Part shown: positions 58,601-64,000 of the stretch, one piece after another
Position numbering within the stretch: the first letter of the stretch is position 1
How the letters are laid out: each line of letters begins with the position of its first letter
Program-made: the position numbers and the translations under genes
The notes under the pieces: model-generated
What the model saw: the letters and a program-made list of their open reading frames with translations, nothing else
What the model was told of the DNA's origin: nothing
Databases searched by the model: none
Origin: Panopea generosa
Taxonomy: Eukaryota; Mollusca; Bivalvia; Adapedonta; Hiatellidae
Length of the DNA: 64,000 nucleotides
Assembly: GCA_029582155.1 (NCBI GenBank)
Contig: CM055897.1
Span: 19,996,857 to 20,060,856, forward strand
Direction of reading: 5' to 3'

Positions 58601-61306
58601 CTGTATCCCATGGATGCATTTCTAGATGATGTTAAAACTTGAGATGAGAGCCACTTTTTGATATCAAAACTTGAGATGGGAGCCACCTCTTGATGTTAAA
58701 ACCTGAGATGAGAGCCACCTCTTGATGTTAAAACCTGAGATGAGAGCCACCTCTTGATGTTAAAACCTTAGATGAGAGCCACCCCTTGATGTTAAACTTT
58801 GAGATGAGAGCATCCTCTTCATGTTAAAACTTGAGATGGAAGCCATCTCTTGATGTTAAAACCTGAGATGAAAGCCACCTCTTGATATTAAAACTGGAGA
58901 TGAGAGACAACTCTTGATGTTAAAACTTAAGGTGAGAGCGACCTCTTGATGTTAAACTTTGAGATGAGAGCCACCTTTGTATGTTAAACCTTGAGATGAG
59001 AATTACCTTTCGATATTAGATCTTGAGATTAGAGCCACCTTTTGATATTAAAACTTTAGATGAGAGCCACCTTTTGATGTTTTAACGTGAAATTAGAGCC
59101 ACCTCTTGATGTTAAAACTTGAAATGAGAGCCACCTATTGATGTTTAACCTTGAGATGAGAGCCACCCCTTGATGTTAAACCTTGAGATGAGAGCCACCT
59201 CTTGATGTTAAAACCTGAGATGAGAGCTACCTCTTGATGTTAAACCTTTGAATGAGAGCCACCCCTTGATGTTAAACCTAAAGATAAGAGCCACCTCTTG
59301 ATGTTAAAACCTGAGATGAGAACCTCCTCTTGATGTTAAACCTTGAGATGAGAGCCACCTCGTGATGTTAAAACCTGAGATGAGAGCCACCTCTTGATGT
59401 TAAACCCTGCGATGAGAGCCACCTCTTGATGTTAAAACCTTTAGATGAGAGCCACCTCTTGATATTAAAACCTGAGAGGAAAGCCACCTTTTGATGTTAA
59501 ACCTTGAGATGAGAGCTACCTCTTGATGTTAAACCTTTGAATGAGAGCCAATCCTTGATGTTAAACCTAAAGATAAGAGCCACCTCTTGATGTTAAAACC
59601 TGAGATGAGAACCTCCTCTTGATGTTAAACCTTGAGATGAGAGCCACCTCGTGATGTTAAAACCTGAGATGAGAGCCACCTCTTGATGTTAAACCCTGCG
59701 ATGAGAGCCACCTCTTGATGTTAAAACCTTTAGATGAGAGCCACCTCTTGATATTAAAACCTGAGAGGAAAGCCACCTCTTGATGTTAAACCTTGAGATG
59801 AGAGCCACCTCTTAATAATAAACCTTTAGATGTGAGCCACCTTTTGATATTAAAACTTTAGATTAGAGCCACCTTTTTATGTTTGAACTTGAGATGAGAG
59901 CCACCTCTTGATGTTAAAATTTGAGATGACAGTCACCTCTTGATGTTAAACCTTGAGATAAGAGCCATTTCTTCATGTTAAACCTTGAGATGAGAGCTAC
60001 CTCTTGATGTTAAAACTTGAAATGAGAACCACATCTCGATGTTATACCTTTTGATGGGAGCCACCTCTTGATGTTAAACCTTGAGATGAGAGCCACCTCT
60101 TGATGTTAAAACTTGAGATGAGAGCCACCTCTCAATGTTATACCTTTTGATGAGAGCCACCTCTTGATGTTTAAACTTGGGATGAGAGCTGCCTTTTGAT
60201 TTTAAAACCTTTAGATGAGAGCCACCTTTTGATATTAAAACTTTAGATTAGAGCCACCTTTTTATGTTTAAACTTGAGATGAGAGCCATTTCTTGATGTT
60301 AAAACTTGAGATGAGAGTCACCTCTTGATGTTAAACCTTGAGATGAGAGCCATCTTTTCATGTTAAACCTTGAGATGAGAGCCACCTCTTGATGTTATAC
60401 CTTTTGATGGAAGCCACCTCTTGATGTTAAACCTTGAGATGAGAGCCACCTCTTGATGTTAAAACCTGAGATGAGAGCCACCTCTCAATGTTATACCTTT
60501 TGATGAGAGCCACCTTTTGATGTTAAATCTTGAGATAAGAGCCACCTAATGATGTTAAAACTTGAGATGAGAGCCACCTCTTGATGTTTAAATTTGAGAT
60601 GAGAACCACCTCTCGATGTTGTACCTTGAGATGGGAGCCACCTCTTGATGATAAAACTTGAGATGAAAGCCACCTCTCAATGTTATACCTTTTGATGAGA
60701 GCCACTTTTTGATGTAAAAACTTGAGATGAGAGCCACCTCTTGATGTTTAAACTTGAGATGAGAGCCACCTCTTGATGTTAAACCTTGAGATGAGAGCCA
60801 CCTCTTGATGTTTAAACTTGAGATGAGAGCCACCTCACAATGTTATACCTTTTGATGAGAGCCACCTTTTGATGTTAAAACTTGAGATGAGAGTCACCTC
60901 TTGATATTAAGTCTTGTAATGAGAGCCACCTTTTTTACTGATATAGCTACAAAATGAATATACATGTTCTAAATGTTGGTACATTGTATTTAATTCATAG
61001 ATTAATTTCAAAGCTAAATGGGAATCTTTTTGATTACTCCCAAACTTCATTTATATTGGCTTTAAGACATTTAATTAGTATTGAAATGTTTAATATCTCA
61101 ATGATATACATAAAGTTATCTACATTAAATAATTTGTGTCATATTTTACCATGGGTTATGGGCCATGTGCACGTGCCTTTCATGTCTTGACCTTGACGTT
61201 GAATTGCAGTTACTTATAATGAACTTTTATTTTTTCAGGTATACATACGCAGTACCGCAGAAGGCAAAGTGTACCTGATACAGTGGCACACAACTGGCCA
61301 GAAACT
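49800..61306 (+). CDS. Unrecognised protein, two exons of a gene continuing to the right
   Basis: Exons 49800-50013 and 61239-61306 share one open frame across an 11.2-kb intron and have good sites (TTATTTCAG/GTAAGA; TTTTTTCAG/GTAAGT). The joined reading starts IGMSFSSSGAGNSPIYTSSS, passes RASILYEALFLSDTSSVDNS and ends with HTQYRRRQSVPDTVAHNWPE plus Thr, in phase 0. The ATG at 49806 has G at -3 and may be the start, with the 5' UTR in an earlier exon. The N-terminus is Ser/Asn/Gln-rich and looks disordered; RRRQS is a basophilic-kinase-type site. No signal peptide, membrane segment or domain is visible and I do not recognise the family. It is divergent from SNRNP48. Confidence 0.65.
50045..50240. 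mobile_element. MITE-K copy
   Basis: GGGCAGATTTATGATTTCAG and AGTAGATCTGCC ends; CACAACACAAAATCTGCATG internal. Shares sequence with 22290-22410. Confidence 0.65.
50358..50616. mobile_element. MITE-E copy 2
   Basis: TTGTTTGCCATGCTCCTGCC...GAGCACAGCAAACACAC with the same internal ATGGCAATACAAAATCAAAA as copy 1. Confidence 0.78.
50631..52005 (+). repeat. 156-bp tandem module, about 9 units
   Basis: GAAACTTGCTAGGATGCATC recurs at about 50733, 50889, 51045, 51201, 51357, 51513, 51668, 51823 and 51979. Units 2-3 and 4-5 are near-identical 312-bp dimers. The head CCCCAAAGGGGGGAAGCATA precedes the first unit. The layout resembles tandem-core bivalve elements such as pearl/DTE (inference). Confidence 0.92.
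52006..53090. other. Intron of unknown gene, nothing recognised
   Basis: No splice-supported exon. Bases near 52320-52450 resemble a decayed module of the same style (TGAAACTTGGTATCAACATC; TTTTCATGAGCTATG). Confidence 0.35.
53093..53300 (+). mobile_element. TTTTAGCTCACCTGG-type module, fragment
   Basis: TAGCTCACCTGGATGAAAGT, GTCGGCGTCATCTGTAGACA and CCAGGTTAAACTTTTG match the copy at 62148. A common style of mollusc interspersed module. Confidence 0.7.
53746..53928. mobile_element. MITE-A copy
   Basis: Left end TACAGTCAAACCTGTCTTAA; right end AAGGTTCGAATGTATG mutated. Confidence 0.82.
53958..53981 (+). repeat. Poly-C run, 24 bases
   Basis: Uninterrupted C run; its exact length may be an assembly estimate. 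Confidence 0.9.
54384..54527 (+). mobile_element. Fragment of the 62.1-kb module inside the satellite
   Basis: AGATATCTGTGCAAGCACTC, ATGAATGAAACTTCGCATGT and CATAACTCTGGATTGCATTT match 62250-62355. Confidence 0.8.
55259..55629 (+). repeat. Insertion in the satellite ending in 42 A
   Basis: About 330 bp of non-satellite sequence with a C-rich stretch (CCGCACCCCC) ends in an A run at 55588-55629, then the satellite resumes. Could be a retroposed copy or A-run expansion of the unit's AAAAC. Confidence 0.7.
55655..56251 (+). repeat. Module M, copy 1 (5'-truncated)
   Basis: ATGAAAATGGTTTCCGACTT to GTGGGGGCATCTGTGTCCCA, about 95 percent alike to copy 2 by eye. It lacks the ATGCCCCC head. Confidence 0.88.
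57979..58626 (+). mobile_element. Module M, copy 2 (complete)
   Basis: Starts ATGCCCCCGCCATTTTCAGT, GAGGGGGCATATACT and a CATACGTACATACGTACG stretch, ends GTGGGGGCATCTGTATCCCA. It is followed by the same variant satellite units as copy 1, so the module was duplicated with its flank. Confidence 0.85.
60939..61238. other. Intron before exon B
   Basis: Non-repetitive AT-rich sequence; the 78-residue frame here has no support. Ends in a T-rich tract and CAG. Confidence 0.4.
61239..61306 (+). CDS. Unknown gene, exon B
   Basis: 68 bases between a polypyrimidine tract plus CAG and GTAAGT. Its first two bases complete the Ser codon left by exon A, and 22 open codons follow. Assignment to the same gene rests on phase and strand only. 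Confidence 0.55.
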
Positions 61307-61388
61307 GTAAGTGGGCAGTCTACTTCATATTTCACAAGGCATGTCAATTGTCAATGAAGAGTGATATTAAGATCATAGAAATAGACAC

Positions 61389-61632
61389 TAAGGCCATCCT
61401 GAAAGAAATATTTGTTTGGTGTGCTCCCACCCAGTATTTTTTATGTGGGTCGGTAGGTAGCTATTTTTTTATGCTCAATTTTGATTTTACATATTAATTT
61501 TATAGAAAAATGGACAGAAATCATGAAAAACATTAAACGCTTTAAAAGTTAATAAAAAAGGTTGGGTAGATGCAATTTTGAGTAAGTAGGTAGGAGCATG
61601 GCAAACAATATATTTTTTACTGACAGCCTAAT
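61389..61632. mobile_element. MITE-E copy 3 (inverted)
   Basis: TAAGGCCATCCTGAAAGAAA...GGAGCATGGCAAACAATATA then TTTTTTACTGACAGCCTA. Longest-matching ends of the three copies. Confidence 0.82.
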
Positions 61633-62147
61633 AAGATTTATTCTATGAGGTTGATTCAATGAAATTGATTCTATATTATCATTCTTGCAACATTCTAAAA
61701 AACTTACCCCCTGGAAGGGTCATCATGAACATGTATGTAAATAATTTTGGAAATCTTAAAAAAACCTGTTGGTAGTGTAACTGGGAGCTTGGGCCACCCA
61801 GGAATTCCAGCCTGACATCTTTATTGCTGTTACTCTGTCATCCCTGCAGAGAATTCATGAAAATTTCACCGGCGTCTCTTGTGCCCTCAAGAAGATTTAG
61901 AAATTATCTGGAAAATATATGACTGTATGAAAATTTCGCTCTGTTTAGTGTTTCGACCTACTGCAAATGTATGAAGTGATACTATAGATCTATAGATGTG
62001 TTTGATCTAATATAATTATGTGACCGTATATTGAGGGCTTAAAATGTCTGGTTACATTTTTAGTCGATATTTAGTTAGACTAGTTAAATAGGCTAAACCC
62101 TTGAATTATGGTAATGCAATTTGAATGCAAAGCCTTGTTATGGTACC

Positions 62148-62360
62148 ACTTTTTAGCTGGCCGGGATGAAGTCCAAGGAGAGCTATTGTAATTACCCCGG
62201 CGTCGTCTGTAGACACCCAGGTTAAACTTTTGCATTTAAGTTTAAGATATCTATGCAACCACTCATTTGATGTGAATGAAACTTTGCATGTGTCTTCGCC
62301 ATCATCAGTGGAACACACAGAGACAAAAACCATAACTCTGGATTGCATTTTGGCACAGTT
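62148..62360 (+). mobile_element. Interspersed module with ACACACAGAGA core
   Basis: TTTTTTAGCTGGCCGGGATG, GGCGTCGTCTGTAGACACCC, then ATGAATGAAACTTTGCATGT and TGGAACACACAGAGACAAAA. Fragments recur at 53093 and 54384. Confidence 0.78.
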
Positions 62361-62528
62361 AAAGCGGTTCCTGTGAGCCAGGTATCGGACAGCGATATAG
62401 ACATAACCGCATTAAAAATGGAAAATGGAAAGTCCCATTTAAAATATTATTGAATGAGACAACATCTGTGGAACTTTATGCAATATGTTTGTTTTTCTTG
62501 TATCGTGATTGCTCTGATTGTCAGTAAA

Positions 62529-63754
62529 AAAAACAAGAATAATGATTTTTAGGTCACCTGAGACTTTGTGTCAAGGGACCTTTTACAATCACCTTTTTTG
62601 TCTGTTGTTGTGCGTTATGCATCTGTAAACAATTGACATTTTTTACTTCTTCTCAAAAACTGTAAGCTCAATCTTAATGAAATGTTGTGTGCAGTTTTGG
62701 TACCTAAGGGTGAATCATAATTGTGAATTGCATGGTCCCCAGCCACCTGGGGCCTTGGGGGTTGGGCCAAAAACAGAAAATTTCAAGGTTAACTTTAAAA
62801 AATCTTCTTCTGAAAATAGGAAGCTTTGGGAAACAAATGGTGAGCATGATTATGGACACATATGGGTCCTTTATTATAATTGTGAATTGCATGTCACTGG
62901 GTCTCATGGTTTGGCCCTGGGGATGGTGTCTAAAAAATTTAGTGCATCTGTAAAAAATTCTCATTTTGAAGCTCAATTGTAACGAAATGTTGTATGCAGC
63001 TTTGGTCCCTAAGAGTGAATAAAAATTGTGAATTGCATGGTCCCCACCCACCCTGAGGCCTTGGGGGTGGGGCCAAAACAAACAAAAAAATCTTCTTCTT
63101 AATATACGAAGCACTGGGAAACAAATGGTGAGCATGATTATGGACACATATTGGTCCCTTATAAAAATTGTTATTTGCATGTCCCTGGGTCTCACGGTTT
63201 GGCCCTGAGGGAGTGGGGCCTTAAAAAATTAAAGGTAACCTTTAAAAATCTTATTATAGAAAGATCTCAGAAACAAATTGTGAGCATGATTATTGGCGCC
63301 GATGGGTTCTTTATAAAATTTGTGAATTTCATGCCCCTGGGTCTCACTGTATGGGACTGAATAGACTTATGTGAATGTTTTTTTATGTGATTTGTTGTTG
63401 CTGACATGATGGTTAATTCTTAATATGTAAATTTCATGGTCCCCATCCCATAAGGTCTTAGGGGCGAGGCGGGTCCAAATCAGTCAAATTCAAGGTAAAC
63501 TTTAAGAATCTTATTATTATAGGAAGCACTCAGAAACAAATTGTGAGTATGATTATTGATGACTAGGGGTCCTTTATGAAACTTGTGAATTTCATGTCCC
63601 TGGGTCTCACGTTTTGGCCCTGGGGGTGGGGCCTACTTTTCTAAATCTGTAGAAGAGATATTGACAAAAACGTTTTTTCTTATGACTGAATAGACTTAGA
63701 TGAATGTTTTTTAGATAATCAGGTGACCGTTAAGGCCTATGGGCCTCTTGTTTC
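62529..63754 (+). mobile_element. AGGTCACCTGA foldback-ended element with ~300-bp internal units
   Basis: AGGTCACCTGA at 62551 is the inverse of TCAGGTGACC at 63719; outside them AACAAGA and TCTTGTTT also mirror. Inside, units starting GTGAATTGCATGGTCCCC occur near 62723, 63027 and 63426 with GAGCATGATTATGGACACAT in each. The 163-residue and other frames across it are not genes. Confidence 0.78.
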
Positions 63755-64000
63755 ATTTTACTTCTAAAAATTGTCATTTTAAGGGTAGCACAGTGAAGTC
63801 TATTTAGTAAAAAAATGTAGGTATAGATGTGCAAATATCATCATATTTTTCATTTAATAGATAATTTTCACCACATTTTTGTACTTTTTCATGATGTAAT
63901 GTTTTGTGATCATTTGTTGCTTTAATATTTTGGATAAACAGTAAAATGTCTAGCCTGTGTGTTACTGTGACATATACTTGATATACTATTTGTTGTTTTC

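Larger units (their letters stand above)
54230..60938 (+). repeat. 32-bp satellite array, about 6.7 kb with interruptions
   Basis: Unit CTTGATGTTAAACCTTGAGA plus TGAGAGCCACCT. I estimate roughly 140 copies after subtracting interruptions at 54384-54527, 55259-55629, 55655-56251 and 57979-58626. Several-unit blocks repeat: about 290 bp near 59200-59490 recurs at 59490-59780. Minus-strand reading frames with HQEVALISSF are artefacts. It sits in the 11.2-kb intron of the unknown gene. Confidence 0.95.

Noticed and set aside
60491-60833. Overlapping minus-strand frames with repeated SSQVLTSRGGSHLKF-like text
   Set aside because: Products of the 32-bp satellite; three frames overlap with the same character.
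62704-63360. Frames up to 163 codons with MVPYKNC- or MRPRDMQ-type starts
   Set aside because: They translate the ~300-bp internal units of an interspersed element; no coding constraint between units.

Overview
This is a eukaryotic, AT-rich, intron-rich window, most likely from a bivalve or related mollusc. Coding exons are short islands with consensus GT/AG junctions, introns run from under 1 kb to over 11 kb, and tRNA-derived SINEs, miniature inverted-repeat transposons (MITEs) and minisatellites fill the rest. The lineage is inferred from the repeat style (modules beginning near TTTTAGCTCACCTGG, ATGCCCCC...GGGGGCAT ends, ~156-bp tandem modules) and from protein similarity, not from a diagnostic marker.

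Three protein-coding genes are supported. (1) 74-13823, plus strand: the 3' part of a mixed-lineage kinase (MLK; MAP3K9/10/11/21 family, Drosophila slipper relative) in seven exons, from the DFG motif of the kinase domain through the leucine-zipper region, a CRIB-like motif and the Ser/Thr/Pro-rich C-terminus to the stop codon. The SH3 domain, kinase N-lobe and catalytic loop lie left of the window. (2) 31108-46296, minus strand: a full coding sequence in eight exons for the U11/U12 snRNP 48-kDa protein (SNRNP48, minor spliceosome), with its CHHC zinc finger, conserved central block and basic/acidic RS-like tail; all intron phases agree and give about 421 residues. (3) 49800-61306, plus strand: two exons of an unrecognised gene that share one reading frame across an 11.2-kb intron; it continues to the right.

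MLK and SNRNP48 converge, with stop codons about 17.3 kb apart. SNRNP48 and the third gene diverge from 46.3-49.8 kb, where promoters should lie but cannot be pinned down. The three genes have no evident shared pathway.

Repeats dominate. I separate at least six tRNA-derived SINE groups (S1-S6) and eleven MITE-like families (A-K), several with target-site signatures (TA, TTAA, 7-8 bp). Tandem arrays include a 44-bp array in the last MLK intron, a 33-bp array at 29.0-30.8 kb that mimics protein-coding ORFs, a 77-bp array that copies an SNRNP48 splice acceptor, a 156-bp array at 50.6-52.0 kb and a ~32-bp satellite of about 6.7 kb at 54.2-60.9 kb, several with higher-order structure. No new multi-gene system is visible. 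The most interesting signals are repeats within tens of bases of splice sites, nested insertions, and hairpin-forming elements. Family names and ages of the repeats are inference.
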